Below, piece after piece: positions 23,659 to 32,416 of a stretch of DNA of 64,000 nt. The DNA comes from Citrifermentans bemidjiense Bem (lineage in GTDB: Bacteria > Desulfobacterota > Desulfuromonadia > Geobacterales > Geobacteraceae): the NCBI RefSeq assembly GCF_000020725.1, contig NC_011146.1:2665501-2729500 (forward strand). Direction: 5' to 3'. Made by a program: the position numbers and the translations under genes. How positions within the stretch are numbered: the first letter of the stretch is position 1; each line of letters opens with the position of its first letter. The notes under the pieces were generated by a model. The model saw only the letters and a list, made by a program, of their open reading frames with translations. It had not been told where the DNA came from and searched no databases.

Positions 23659-24786
23659 CTATTTCCCGACCTTGACCACTGTGGCGGAGAGCCCGGCGCT
23701 TTTCAGGTTGGCAGCCGCCTTCTTGGCGCTGGCCTGATCGGCGAAGCTCCCGGCACGCAGCTTAACCACCGGGACCGGTATGGTGGCTTTTTGCAGCATG
23801 AGCTTGACCCCTTTGTCGAAGAGGCGGTCCTGCTCCACGGCGGCTTTCCCTTCGCGCAGGAAGGACCCGCCGTACACCGCGTACCGGCCGTTCTCTTTCA
23901 GCATGAAGGCGTTGGGGGCCACCTGTTTCAGGCGGTCCAGCTGCTCGATGGCCTCGTTCCTGTCGCCGAAATCGGCCAAGAACAGGCGGTGCATCGGCTC
24001 CCCTTTCTGCGCCTTGGTCTTCACCACGTGGGCGATACCGGCTTTCTTCAGCTTGGCGGTCACCGGTCCCATCTCGCTTTCGGCGAGATCGCCGTTGATG
24101 TCCAGGGCATAGGCCGCGGCCTTAGCCGCTTGTTTCGCGCTCTTTGTCGAAGCCACCTTCTCAGCCTTCTCAGCCTTCTCAGCCTTCTCAGCCTTCTCAG
24201 CCTTGGCAGCCGAGGCAGATTTTGCCTCCTTTGCAGCGGGCTTTGCTTCCTTTGCAGCGGCGACCGGCTTCGTTTCTTTAGCGGGGGCAGCCGGCTTGGC
24301 CGCAGTAGCCGGTTTCGCCTCCTTAGCCGGAGCAGCGGGTGCAGCAGGTGCGGCAGGCTTGGCAGCAGCCGCGGGCTTAGCCGGAGCAGCAGGCGTCGCC
24401 CCCGGAGCCGGAGTGTTCCCCGCTGCCGGCGTGCCGGCCGGAGCCTGGGCGGTTGCCGACTTGCCGGCCGTAGCCTTGTCGGTTGCCGGCGTGCCGGCCG
24501 TAGCCTGGGCGGAGGCTGACTTGTCGGCCGTAGTCTTGGCGGAGGCCGAAGCTTCCGGCCTGGGCGGCAGCGGTTTTTTCACTACGCCAGGCGCCGGCTG
24601 GGCTGCCGGTTCCGGTGCGGGTGCCGCGGCCTGGTCGGCACGGGGCCTGATCAAGCCGGTAAAGAAGTAAAGGTAGGCAAAAAGGGCAATGAGCAGCAAG
24701 AGAAGCAGGAGGAGCCGCTGCTGCGAACTCTTCTTCGCTTGGGTCTCGTCGTGTTCGTCCGCGTCCGGTGTGAATTGATTCTGCAT
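23659..24786 (-). CDS. SPOR-domain membrane protein with an Ala/Lys/Pro-rich repeat linker
   Basis: A 375-residue inner-membrane protein: short basic N-terminus, one membrane helix (LLLLLLLLIALFAYLYFF, about residues 27-45), a long periplasmic linker of Ala, Pro and Lys with several repeat types (including five AEK triplets), and a C-terminal SPOR domain (about 225-375) with two SPOR-like halves. SPOR domains bind denuded peptidoglycan glycans at the septum. The linker DNA has 9-bp tandem repeats at 24156-24205. It heads the group with the helical-repeat and MglA-like genes. Confidence 0.85.
   Translation of the reverse strand: MQNQFTPDADEHDETQAKKSSQQRLLLLLLLLIALFAYLYFFTGLIRPRADQAAAPAPEPAAQPAPGVVKKPLPPRPEASASAKTTADKSASAQATAGTPATDKATAGKSATAQAPAGTPAAGNTPAPGATPAAPAKPAAAAKPAAPAAPAAPAKEAKPATAAKPAAPAKETKPVAAAKEAKPAAKEAKSASAAKAEKAEKAEKAEKAEKVASTKSAKQAAKAAAYALDINGDLAESEMGPVTAKLKKAGIAHVVKTKAQKGEPMHRLFLADFGDRNEAIEQLDRLKQVAPNAFMLKENGRYAVYGGSFLREGKAAVEQDRLFDKGVKLMLQKATIPVPVVKLRAGSFADQASAKKAAANLKSAGLSATVVKVGK
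24156..24205. repeat. 9-bp tandem repeat inside the SPOR gene
   Basis: At least four exact copies of TCAGCCTTC with partial copies at each end, encoding AEK triplets. Larger imperfect repeats (GTGCCGGCCG.AGCC...) follow at about 24420-24540, encoding ATAGTPAT-like units. Length variation between strains is likely. Confidence 0.85.
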
Positions 24787-24873
24787 CTAGCTCATCCTCC
24801 CTTTTTGCATCTGCTGTTGAATTAAGGCGGTGCCCGGTCTCGAAGCGACCGGGCACGTTATGCTAAGCGCAAA

Positions 24874-26979
24874 CTAAGCGCTTTTATGGTTGTTGCCGTT
24901 ACCCTTTTGATCCAGCGCCTCCTGGATGATCTTCTGCGCCAGGTGGCTCGGGACCTCCTCATAGTGAGAGAACTCGGAGGTGAACATGCCGCGGTCGCTG
25001 GTCATGGAACGGAGGTCGTTCGAGTAGGTGAGCACCTCGGACATGGGGACCACGCTCCTGATGATCTGCGAGTTCGCCTTGGGCTCGACACCGACTACCT
25101 TGCCGCGACGGGAGTTGAGATCGCCGATGACGTCCCCCATGTTCTCGTCGGGGACCGTAATCTTCATGTTGACGATCGGCTCCAAAAGGACCGGCTTGCA
25201 CTGTTCCATCGCCTTCTTGAAGGCCATGGAACCCGCCACCTTGAAGGCCATCTCGGACGAGTCGACGGTATGGAACGAGCCGTCGTAGAGAGCCACCTTG
25301 AAGTCCACCACAGGGTTTCCGGCGAGGAAGCCTTCCTTGGCCGCCTCCTGGATCCCCTTGTCTACCGCCGGGATGTACTGGCGCGGAATGACGCCGCCGA
25401 CGATCTTGTCCTCGAACAGGTACCCCTCGCCGCGCGGCAACGGGGAGAGTTCGATCCAGCAATCGCCGTACTGGCCGCGGCCGCCGGACTGCTTCTTGTA
25501 TTTCCCCTGCACCTTGGCGCTGCCGCGGATGGTCTCCAGGTACGGGACCTTGGGGGTTTTCAAGAGGACGTCCGCGCCGAACTTACGCTTCATCTTCTCG
25601 ACTATCACCTCGAGGTGCACCTGCCCCATCCCCGAAATGATGAACTCGCGGGTCTGAGGGTCGCGGTGCGACTCTATGGTCGGATCCTCCTCGATCATGC
25701 GCTGCAGGGCCGAGTGGATCTTGTCCTCGTCGGCCTTGGTCTTGGGCTCGATGGCGTAGGAGATGACAGGCTGGAGCGGCTGGGCCGGCTCGTAGACGAT
25801 CGGCTTCGTCTCGTCGCAGAGCGTGTCCCCGGTGACCGTCTCTTTGAGCTTCGCCACCGCGACGATGTCGCCCGCCACGGCCTGCTTGATCGGGTGCTGC
25901 TTTTTACCCTCAAGCTCGTAGATCTGTCCGATCCTCTCCTGCACTTCCTTGGTGGAGTTGTACACCAGCGAATCGGAGTTGAGCACCCCGGAATAGACCC
26001 TGAAGATGGTGATCTTCCCGGTGTAGGGGTCGGAGGTGGTCTTGAACACCAGCGCGGATAACGGCTCGCTCTCCGAGGGGGCGCGCTCGATGACCTGCTC
26101 GGTCTTGGGATCGATTCCCACCGCCTTGGTGCGGTCCAAGGGGGACGGGAGGTAAGCGCAGATCCCGTCCAGAAGCTGGGCGATCCCTATGTTTGCCGTA
26201 GCCGAACCGCAGAAGACGGCGGTAAAGGTGCTTCTCAGGGTACCGACCCTGAGCCCGTCCAGGATCTCTTCCTCGGTCAGTTCCCCAGTATCCAGGAACT
26301 TCTCCGTGAGCGCGTCGTACGCCTCCGCCACCGTCTCGACCATCAGGTCCCTGAGGCGCTGCGCCTCGGCAAGGTCGTCGGCAGGGATCTCCCCCTCGCT
26401 GAACTTCCCCGACCCGTCTTTTTGATACCGGTACGCCTTCATGCGCACCAGGTCGATGACCCCCTCGAAGTTCTCCTCGGACCCAAGCGGTATCTGCACC
26501 GCCACGCCGCGCGCCCCCAGCGCCTTCTCCATATCATCGATGGCGCGGAAGAAGTTGGCCCTCTCACGGTCCATCTTGTTGACGAAGGCGATGCGCGGGA
26601 TCTCGAACTCATTGGCCCATTGCCAGACCTCCTCGGTCTGGACCTTGACGCCGGAGATGGCGGAGAGGATCACGACGGCGCAGTCGAGGGTTCTCATGCA
26701 GGCGCGGGTGTCGGCGATGAAGTTGCCGTAGCCCGGGGTGTCGACCAGATGGATGGAGCACCCGTGCCACTCGCAGTGGTCCAGGGAGGAGGTGATGGAG
26801 ATGCGTCGTTTGACCTCCTCGGGCTCGTAATCCATGGTGGAGGTGCCGTCGTCGACGCGGCCCAGTCGGTCGATCATGCCTGTGTCGAACAGGATGGCCT
26901 CGGCGAGCGAGGTCTTGCCCGCACCGCCGTGGGCTACAATTCCGAGGTTCCGCAGTTTTGCCGTTTCATACCTTCCCAT
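24874..26979 (-). CDS. elongation factor G paralogue (EF-G2 type)
   Basis: A 701-residue translational GTPase with all five EF-G domains. The P-loop is AHGGAGKTS (residues 16-24) rather than the AHIDAGKTT of canonical EF-G; G3 is DTPGYGNF and G4 is NKMD. The switch I region (RRISITSS) also departs from the canonical RGITI. No ribosomal protein genes or tuf are nearby, which further suggests a paralogue rather than the main FusA. GGGAGGG precedes the ATG. Relatives have been implicated in ribosome recycling or stress, but which applies here is unknown. Confidence 0.88.
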   Translation of the reverse strand: MGRYETAKLRNLGIVAHGGAGKTSLAEAILFDTGMIDRLGRVDDGTSTMDYEPEEVKRRISITSSLDHCEWHGCSIHLVDTPGYGNFIADTRACMRTLDCAVVILSAISGVKVQTEEVWQWANEFEIPRIAFVNKMDRERANFFRAIDDMEKALGARGVAVQIPLGSEENFEGVIDLVRMKAYRYQKDGSGKFSEGEIPADDLAEAQRLRDLMVETVAEAYDALTEKFLDTGELTEEEILDGLRVGTLRSTFTAVFCGSATANIGIAQLLDGICAYLPSPLDRTKAVGIDPKTEQVIERAPSESEPLSALVFKTTSDPYTGKITIFRVYSGVLNSDSLVYNSTKEVQERIGQIYELEGKKQHPIKQAVAGDIVAVAKLKETVTGDTLCDETKPIVYEPAQPLQPVISYAIEPKTKADEDKIHSALQRMIEEDPTIESHRDPQTREFIISGMGQVHLEVIVEKMKRKFGADVLLKTPKVPYLETIRGSAKVQGKYKKQSGGRGQYGDCWIELSPLPRGEGYLFEDKIVGGVIPRQYIPAVDKGIQEAAKEGFLAGNPVVDFKVALYDGSFHTVDSSEMAFKVAGSMAFKKAMEQCKPVLLEPIVNMKITVPDENMGDVIGDLNSRRGKVVGVEPKANSQIIRSVVPMSEVLTYSNDLRSMTSDRGMFTSEFSHYEEVPSHLAQKIIQEALDQKGNGNNHKSA

Positions 26980-27129
26980 AGTGCCCTCCCTTAGAATAGA
27001 AAATCAGTGATGACCTACTCTGAAACGAGATCTGACTTGAGTAAAGCAGACGAAACCAACAACAAACTACCCGGCGGTACGAATCTCGATGGGGGGACCT
27101 CCTCCTTGTGCCCTGAGGGCGTTGGTTAC

Positions 27130-27894
27130 TTATTTATTCCTCTGGTAGATGATGCGCAGCCCCTCCAAGGTGAGGAACTCGTCCACCTCCTCGATGGTGA
27201 CGGACTCAGGCGCTATCAGGGAGGCGAGCCCCCCGGTGGCGATTACCTTGGGGTTCTCCTTCCCCTCCCCTTTCATCCGTTGCACGATCCCGTCCACAAG
27301 CCCCACGTAGCCGAAGAAGATCCCGGCCTGCATGGAGTTCACCGTGTTCTTGGCGATGATGCTGGGGGGGCGGGCGATATCGACCCGCGGCAGCTTGCTC
27401 GCCTTCATGAACAGGGCCTCCATGGAGATGGCGAGCCCCGGTGCGATGGCGCCGCCGCAGTACTCACCCTTCTTGTTGACGTAGTCGAAGGTGGTGGCGG
27501 TGCCGAAATCGACGATGATGAGCGCCGTGCGGTACTTCTCGAACCCGGCGATGGCGTTAACGATGCGGTCCGCCCCGACTTCCTTGGGGTTATCGTAGTG
27601 GATCGGCATGCCGGTCTTGATGCCGGGGCCGACCACGTAAGGCGAAATCTTGAAGTACTGGCGGGAGAGCTTCTCCAGCACGCCGGTTAGGGTCGGCACC
27701 ACCGAGGAGATGATGATGTCCTTCACGTCGGTGAAGACGATGTCCGCCAGGCGGAACAGGTCGTGGAACAAGATGCCGTACTCGTCGATAGTCTTGGACT
27801 TGTCGGTGGATACCCTCCAGTCCCGGACCAGGCGTTCTTCATCGTATATCCCGAGAACGATGTTGCTGTTCCCGACGTCGATAACCAAAAGCAA
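27130..27894 (-). CDS. coaX: type III pantothenate kinase
   Basis: Phosphorylates pantothenate in the first step of coenzyme A synthesis. The 254 residues show the ASKHA-fold signatures of Coa[13 protein letters not shown] at residue 4, GPGIKTGM near 96, [10 protein letters not shown] near 108, DFGTATTFD near 128 and GAIAPGL near 150. The start is TTG with GGAGG seven bases upstream. It is separated from birA by a long hairpin but lies on the same strand, in the order nadC-birA-coaX. Confidence 0.95.
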   Translation of the reverse strand: MLLVIDVGNSNIVLGIYDEERLVRDWRVSTDKSKTIDEYGILFHDLFRLADIVFTDVKDIIISSVVPTLTGVLEKLSRQYFKISPYVVGPGIKTGMPIHYDNPKEVGADRIVNAIAGFEKYRTALIIVDFGTATTFDYVNKKGEYCGGAIAPGLAISMEALFMKASKLPRVDIARPPSIIAKNTVNSMQAGIFFGYVGLVDGIVQRMKGEGKENPKVIATGGLASLIAPESVTIEEVDEFLTLEGLRIIYQRNK

Positions 27895-27904
27895 ACCCGA
27901 ACCT

Positions 27905-27996
27905 CCTCACGCAAAGCCGCAAAGGCGCAAAGCAAACCTTCGAGACCTACTCATTTAGTTTCGTCTTTCTTTGCGCCTTCGCGGCTTTGCGTGAGG
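27905..27996. repeat. 28-bp inverted repeat of GCAAAG-type units
   Basis: The arm 27905-27932 (CCTCACGCAAAGCCGCAAAG plus GCGCAAAG) is the reverse complement of 27969-27996 with one mismatch, over a 36-base loop. Each arm contains three spaced copies of GCAAAG. It fills the birA-coaX gap and would be in the coaX leader. Confidence 0.92.
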
Positions 27997-28001
27997 CGTT
28001 T

Positions 28002-28985
28002 TTAGATGAACGCGACGTCCCCGGACAGCACCGTTTCCAGGGTGCCGTCGCCCAGGAGCACCAGGAGCGCCCCGAAGGAATCCACACCCTGCACCACGCC
28101 GCTGAATTCGCGGTTTTGCTGGCTCACCCTTACGCTGCGCCCCTTGATAGCGGAACGCGCCAGCCACTCGGCCCGGACCGGTCCGTCCCCTTGCACCAGA
28201 AAATTGTCGTACAGCTGGTCCAGTTCCTCTAAAAGGGCGCGGGTGAACCTCAGCCGGTCCACCTCCTCTCCCCCCTCCTCCAGGAGCGAGGTCGCGGGGT
28301 GGCGCAAAAGTCCTTCGCTGATGACGGCCATGCGGAGGTTAAGGTTGACCCCGATGCCAAGAACCACGAAGTTCACCTTCTCGGTCTCAGCATTCATCTC
28401 GTTCAGAAGCCCGGCAACCTTTTTCCCGTTGATCAGGATGTCGTTGGGCCACTTGATCTGCGGCTTAAGGTTGGTGCAGCGCTCGACGGCGCGGGCCACG
28501 GCGACCACCGAGAGGAAGGTGAGCTGGCAGGCAGCCACCGGGGCTATCGCCGGGCGCAGTACCACGGAGCAGTAAAGGTTCACTCCGGGGGGGCTGAGCC
28601 AGATCCGACCTAGCCGCCCCTTGCCGGCCGACTGGGTGTCGGCGATGACCACGGTCCCTTCGGGAGCCCCCTCCTCCGCCATCTTGAAGGCGACGGAGTT
28701 GGTGGAATCGGTCTCCTTGAGGCAGATGACCGAGGAGCCGACCCTCTTGGTGCCGAGGCCGGCGGTGATGTCGAGATTGGTGAGAATTTCGGGGGAGGAG
28801 AGCAGCCGGTACCCCTTGGAGGGGACAGCTTCGATCTGGTACCCTTTGCCCCTTAACCCCTTGACGTGCTTCCAGACTGCGGTTCGCGAAACCCCCAGCG
28901 CCTTGCTGAGCGCGGCGCCGGATACCACACCGTCTCCGGAGCGGAACAGTTCCAGGATTTTCCCGTCTACTCCGGATTCTTTCAA
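28002..28985 (-). CDS. birA: biotin-acetyl-CoA-carboxylase ligase/biotin operon repressor
   Basis: A 327-residue BirA. It has an N-terminal winged helix (ALSKALGVSRTAVWKHVKGL), the ligase core with GKGRLGRIWLSPPG near residue 116, the KWPNDILINGKKVAGLL motif near 178, and a C-terminal SH3-like domain. The HTH suggests it also represses biotin genes. The TTG start overlaps the nadC stop (TTGA), with GGAGG provided by the end of nadC. Confidence 0.95.
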   Translation of the reverse strand: MKESGVDGKILELFRSGDGVVSGAALSKALGVSRTAVWKHVKGLRGKGYQIEAVPSKGYRLLSSPEILTNLDITAGLGTKRVGSSVICLKETDSTNSVAFKMAEEGAPEGTVVIADTQSAGKGRLGRIWLSPPGVNLYCSVVLRPAIAPVAACQLTFLSVVAVARAVERCTNLKPQIKWPNDILINGKKVAGLLNEMNAETEKVNFVVLGIGVNLNLRMAVISEGLLRHPATSLLEEGGEEVDRLRFTRALLEELDQLYDNFLVQGDGPVRAEWLARSAIKGRSVRVSQQNREFSGVVQGVDSFGALLVLLGDGTLETVLSGDVAFI

Positions 28986-29812
28986 ACTTCCTCCATCAGC
29001 ATGGAGATGTCGGTGGCCCTGACCGAGTGGGTCAAGGCCCCGACCGATATGATGTCCACCCCGGTCTGGGCGATGGATTTGATGGTCTGCAGATTCACCC
29101 CGCCCGAGGCCTCGACCAGCGCCCTTTTGCCGATCATCTGGACGGCCTTCGTCATCTCTTCGAGTCCCATGTTGTCGAGCATGATGATGTCGGCGCCGGC
29201 CTCAACCGCTTGCGCCACCTGGTCGAGATTCTCGGTCTCCACCTCGACCTTGAGGGTGTGCGCGATGTAGGCGCGGGCGGCGCTCACCGCCTGGAGGATC
29301 CCGCCGGCGGCTGCTATGTGGTTTTCCTTGATGAGCACGCCGTCGTAGAGCCCGGTGCGGTGGTTGGTCCCCCCACCTACCCTTACCGAGTATTTCTCAA
29401 GCACGCGCAGTCCCGGGGTGGTCTTCCTGGTGTCGACGACGCGGGCGCCGGTTCCTTCCAGCTCCTTCACGTAGGCTGCGGTCTGGGTGGCGATGCCGCA
29501 CATGCGCTGCAAGAGGTTCAGAGAGACCCGCTCCCCCTGCAAAAGCGAGGCGGCGTTTCCTTCCATGCGGGCGATGACGTCCCCCTTGGCGAGGCTATCG
29601 CCGTCGGAGAACTCCGCCTTGAAGCTGACACTGGCGTCGATGCGGGAGAAAACGCGCTCGGCCACGGCGATCCCCGCCAGGACCATCGGTTCCTTGGCGA
29701 CCAATCTGGCGCGCATCTGGCGCGGCTTGCGTAAAACTGAGAGGGTGGTTATGTCACCGGTGTGGATGTCTTCGGCGAGGGCGTTATCGATTATCTTGTC
29801 AATTTGGTTCAT
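28982..29812 (-). CDS. nadC: nicotinate-nucleotide pyrophosphorylase (carboxylating)
   Basis: Quinolinate phosphoribosyltransferase of NAD synthesis. Family motifs: EDIHTGDITT near the N-terminus, ERVSLNLLQRMCGIAT, VDTRKTTPGLR, KYSVRVGGGTNHRTGLYDG, KENHI and EASGGV. Two ATGs compete: at 29824 AAGGAG abuts the ATG with no spacing; the second at 29812 has 12 bases and is chosen. Translationally coupled to birA. Confidence 0.94.
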   Translation of the reverse strand: MNQIDKIIDNALAEDIHTGDITTLSVLRKPRQMRARLVAKEPMVLAGIAVAERVFSRIDASVSFKAEFSDGDSLAKGDVIARMEGNAASLLQGERVSLNLLQRMCGIATQTAAYVKELEGTGARVVDTRKTTPGLRVLEKYSVRVGGGTNHRTGLYDGVLIKENHIAAAGGILQAVSAARAYIAHTLKVEVETENLDQVAQAVEAGADIIMLDNMGLEEMTKAVQMIGKRALVEASGGVNLQTIKSIAQTGVDIISVGALTHSVRATDISMLMEEV

Positions 29813-29899
29813 GTTATCGGGCATCTCCTTCGAAAAGCGGCATTTTTTTATAGCACAGCTTAACTAGCCCCGCAACCGCTAATACTTCCGCTATAAAAG

Positions 29900-30439
29900 C
29901 TACTGTCGCCACTCCGCGGGGACCCCTGCCTTGGACGCTGCTAGGTCCAAGGCGGCTATCCGGTTCAACAGATCGCCGATGCGGGCGTCGTCAGCCGAGG
30001 CCTGCGCCTCCGCCTCATTTATCGCCGCCCGGTCACGCGAACGCTGGAAGATGGCCCTGCGCCGCCTCAGTTCGACCAGTTTCTGCTCCTTTTGGCTGCG
30101 TGCCGCCTGCAGCGTTTTCAGCTCCGACCTAAGCTCTCCGAACTGGGCGCGCCACCATGTCTCGTCGTGCCCCCCGGGAACGCTCGCTTCCCCCCTGCCG
30201 GCAGCAGGCGCGGCGAGATCCGCGGCAGGGCCCGGCTCGGGGGGCGCAGCCTCCGGGAGCCGGGCCGGTTCCTTCACCTCGATGCGCGTCGCCTTTCCCT
30301 TATACTGCTTGGGCACCTTGTGGGCATCGTCGGTCATGTGGACGACACCTTTGGCATCGGTCCATTGGTAAAAAGCGGAACTAGCGGGGGCTGGGATCAG
30401 CAGGGAAATAGTCAGGAAAAAGGGCAGGCAAGTTTTCAT
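29900..30439 (-). CDS. secreted DUF4124 domain protein
   Basis: A 179-residue protein with a signal peptide (TCLPFFLTISLLIPAPASSA), a DUF4124 module at once after it (FYQWTDAKGVVHMTDD), a Pro/Ala-rich linker, and a C-terminal helical stretch with coiled-coil character (ELRSELKTLQAARSQKEQKL). It is probably periplasmic and its function is unknown. AGAGGG precedes the ATG. It diverges from the dodecaheme cytochrome gene. Confidence 0.82.
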   Translation of the reverse strand: MKTCLPFFLTISLLIPAPASSAFYQWTDAKGVVHMTDDAHKVPKQYKGKATRIEVKEPARLPEAAPPEPGPAADLAAPAAGRGEASVPGGHDETWWRAQFGELRSELKTLQAARSQKEQKLVELRRRRAIFQRSRDRAAINEAEAQASADDARIGDLLNRIAALDLAASKAGVPAEWRQ

Positions 30440-30502
30440 TGGTTTCCCTCTTAAACACAGTCATTGCAGTCATAAAACATAAAAAACAATCAATACTTTT
30501 GA

Positions 30503-30531
30503 ATTGACGGCCACCTTGTCGATGTGTATAT
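30503..30531 (+). promoter_or_regulatory. sigma-70 promoter of the dodecaheme cytochrome
   Basis: TTGACG at 30503-30508, 17-base spacer and TATATT at 30526-30531. AAGGAG at 30576-30581 precedes the ATG at 30588, giving a leader of about 50 bases. Confidence 0.65.
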
Positions 30532-30587
30532 TATCCCGGCTAATGCCTCGGTCGGCAGAGCAAATACCAAGCTAGAAGGAGTGTACC

Positions 30588-31610
30588 ATGCAGTTTCGCC
30601 TCGCCACCCTTACGCTTCTCATTGTCTGCCTTCTGCCAGTCGCAGTGTTGGCAAAGGAGACAAAGGACATCAAATTCCCTCTTCAGAATGCTGACGCTGT
30701 CGTTTTCAGCCATGATGTCCACCTGAAGAAATATAACAACAATTGCAGGATCTGTCACAACGCTATCTTCAATCTTAAGTTAAAGCGTCATTTCACCATG
30801 GCCGAGATGGAAAAGACTAAGTCCTGCGGCGCTTGCCATACCGGTGTCAAGGCTTTCAGCGTAGCGGACGACAAGAGCTGCGTCAAATGCCACAAAGGCA
30901 AGCCGCGTGACATTCAGTTTAAAGTGAAAAACGCAGGGCAGACCGTTTTCAGCCACAGCAACCACCTTGCCAAACTGAAGGGCGAGTGCAGAGCCTGCCA
31001 TAACGGCGTGGTCATCACCGGCAAGGAAGGGCGCGTCACCATGGCCCAGATGGAGAAAGGCAAAACCTGCGGCGCCTGCCACAACGGCAAGCGGGCCTTC
31101 ACGGTAGCCGGCAACTGCGGCAACTGCCACAAAGGGATGAAGCCGCGCGAGATCAGCTTCAAGTCAAAGGGCGTCACCAACGCGGTGTTCAGCCACGACT
31201 TCCATATCGAAGCGTTCTCCTGCAAGGATTGCCACACCAAGATCTACCCCTTCCAGGCCGGCGTGAAGCACTTCACCATGGCTGACATGGCTAAAGGGAA
31301 GTCCTGCGGGGCCTGCCACAACGGCAAAGAGGCCTTCTCCTCCAACGGCGACTGCAACAAGTGCCACAAAGGGTACAAGCCCGGCACGGTCACCTTCAAG
31401 ACCGAGAGCGGCGATGTGAAATTCAGCCACGACTTCCACCTGGAAGCTTACAAGTGCGCTGACTGCCACACCAAGCTCTTCCCGTTCAAGGCCGGTGCCA
31501 AGCACTCCACCATGGGCGACATGGAGCATGGCAAATCCTGCGGCGCCTGCCACAACGGCAAGGACGCATTCTCCTCCAACGGCGACTGCGACAAGTGCCA
31601 CAAGATGTAA
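30588..31610 (+). CDS. dodecaheme c-type cytochrome, four c7-type triheme domains
   Basis: A 340-residue periplasmic cytochrome with a signal peptide (LTLLIVCLLPVAVLA) and exactly twelve CxxCH haem sites in four repeating sets of three: CRICH/CGACH/CVKCH, CRACH/CGACH/CGNCH, CKDCH/CGACH/CNKCH and CADCH/CGACH/CDKCH. Each set begins with VFSHD.H or similar, supplying distal histidines, and contains (H/R)FTMA.M.KGK before CGACH. This is the layout of the triheme 'nanowire' cytochrome domain of Geobacter, e.g. the 12-haem GSU1996-type proteins that form an elongated haem chain for electron transfer. It has its own promoter and terminator. Confidence 0.95.
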   Translation: MQFRLATLTLLIVCLLPVAVLAKETKDIKFPLQNADAVVFSHDVHLKKYNNNCRICHNAIFNLKLKRHFTMAEMEKTKSCGACHTGVKAFSVADDKSCVKCHKGKPRDIQFKVKNAGQTVFSHSNHLAKLKGECRACHNGVVITGKEGRVTMAQMEKGKTCGACHNGKRAFTVAGNCGNCHKGMKPREISFKSKGVTNAVFSHDFHIEAFSCKDCHTKIYPFQAGVKHFTMADMAKGKSCGACHNGKEAFSSNGDCNKCHKGYKPGTVTFKTESGDVKFSHDFHLEAYKCADCHTKLFPFKAGAKHSTMGDMEHGKSCGACHNGKDAFSSNGDCDKCHKM

Positions 31611-31633
31611 CAGACTGACACATTTTCACACGC

Positions 31634-31670
31634 AAAAGGCGGCGCCTGCTATCAGGCTCCGCCTTTTTTT
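31634..31670 (+). terminator. terminator of the cytochrome gene
   Basis: AAAGGCGGCGCCTG-CTAT-CAGGCTCCGCCTTTTTTT: a stem with one bulge followed by seven T, 24 bases after the stop. Confidence 0.88.
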
Positions 31671-31850
31671 ATTCATTGCCCATTCCCGCAGCCAAGAAAA
31701 CAGTTGAGCTCCTAGCCCGCCTCAAAGCTTAGGGTATACTTCCCGAGTTTGAAATTTCCAATAAACACCAGAGACAGTCGCAGTCGAGTGGTTACAGTCA
31801 TAAAACGACAGCCGGCAGCGCCAGAAAGCGCGGCCGCAAGGAGGCCACCA

Positions 31851-32399
31851 ATGTTCAGACTACCGCATTGCGCAGCCCTGTTCGCCCTCCTGATTACACT
31901 CTTCAGACCTGCTCCGGCAATGAGCATCTCATCGGAAATAGTAGGTCATGCCGTAATGACAGCCATACCAGTGTCAGCCATCGCCGTCGCCTACTTCAGA
32001 CACGACGTGGAAGGCGAAAAGCAATGGCTGCGCAACACGATCGCCAACCAGACCCTCACCTCCATCGCGCGGCTCGGCTTCAACGAGACCAGCCTCGGTA
32101 GGCGCCCCACAGGCAACGGCTACGGCTTCCCATCCGGGCACGTCGCCTTCGCCGCTTCCGGTGCCGCCTTCTACAGCGAGCGCTACGGCTGGATGTACGG
32201 GGTCCCAGCCTGGCTCGCCACCGCATACGTGGCCAACAACCGGGTTCAGAACCACGACCATCACTGGCGCGACGTCATAGCGTCGATGGCGCTATCCTAC
32301 GGGGTGGGCAAGCTCTTCGTGACGCCCGAAAACGCGAGCTACGTAGCCCCGGTGATCGGGCCGGACTGGCTGGGACTAAGGTGGGAACGATCCTTCTAA
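31851..32399 (+). CDS. PAP2 family membrane-associated phosphatase
   Basis: A 182-residue phosphatase with an N-terminal signal/anchor. The three PAP2 motifs are seen: an arginine-proline pair in LGRRPTGNG, FPSGHVAFAASG, and NRVQNHDHHWRDV (the SRxxxxxHxxxD motif with Asn for Ser). Substrates may be lipid phosphates such as phosphatidic acid or undecaprenyl pyrophosphate. AAGGAGG seven bases before the ATG at 31851 sets the start; the frame is open to 31749. The end overlaps the upstream part of the DUF72 frame but not its preferred start. Confidence 0.86.
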   Translation: MFRLPHCAALFALLITLFRPAPAMSISSEIVGHAVMTAIPVSAIAVAYFRHDVEGEKQWLRNTIANQTLTSIARLGFNETSLGRRPTGNGYGFPSGHVAFAASGAAFYSERYGWMYGVPAWLATAYVANNRVQNHDHHWRDVIASMALSYGVGKLFVTPENASYVAPVIGPDWLGLRWERSF

Positions 32400-32416
32400 A
32401 CCAGGGGGGAAAGGAC

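Noticed and set aside
27905-27996. GEMM/c-di-GMP riboswitch before coaX
   Set aside because: CAAAGCC strings resemble part of the motif, but the segment is a near-perfect symmetric inverted repeat and lacks the receptor and loop elements.
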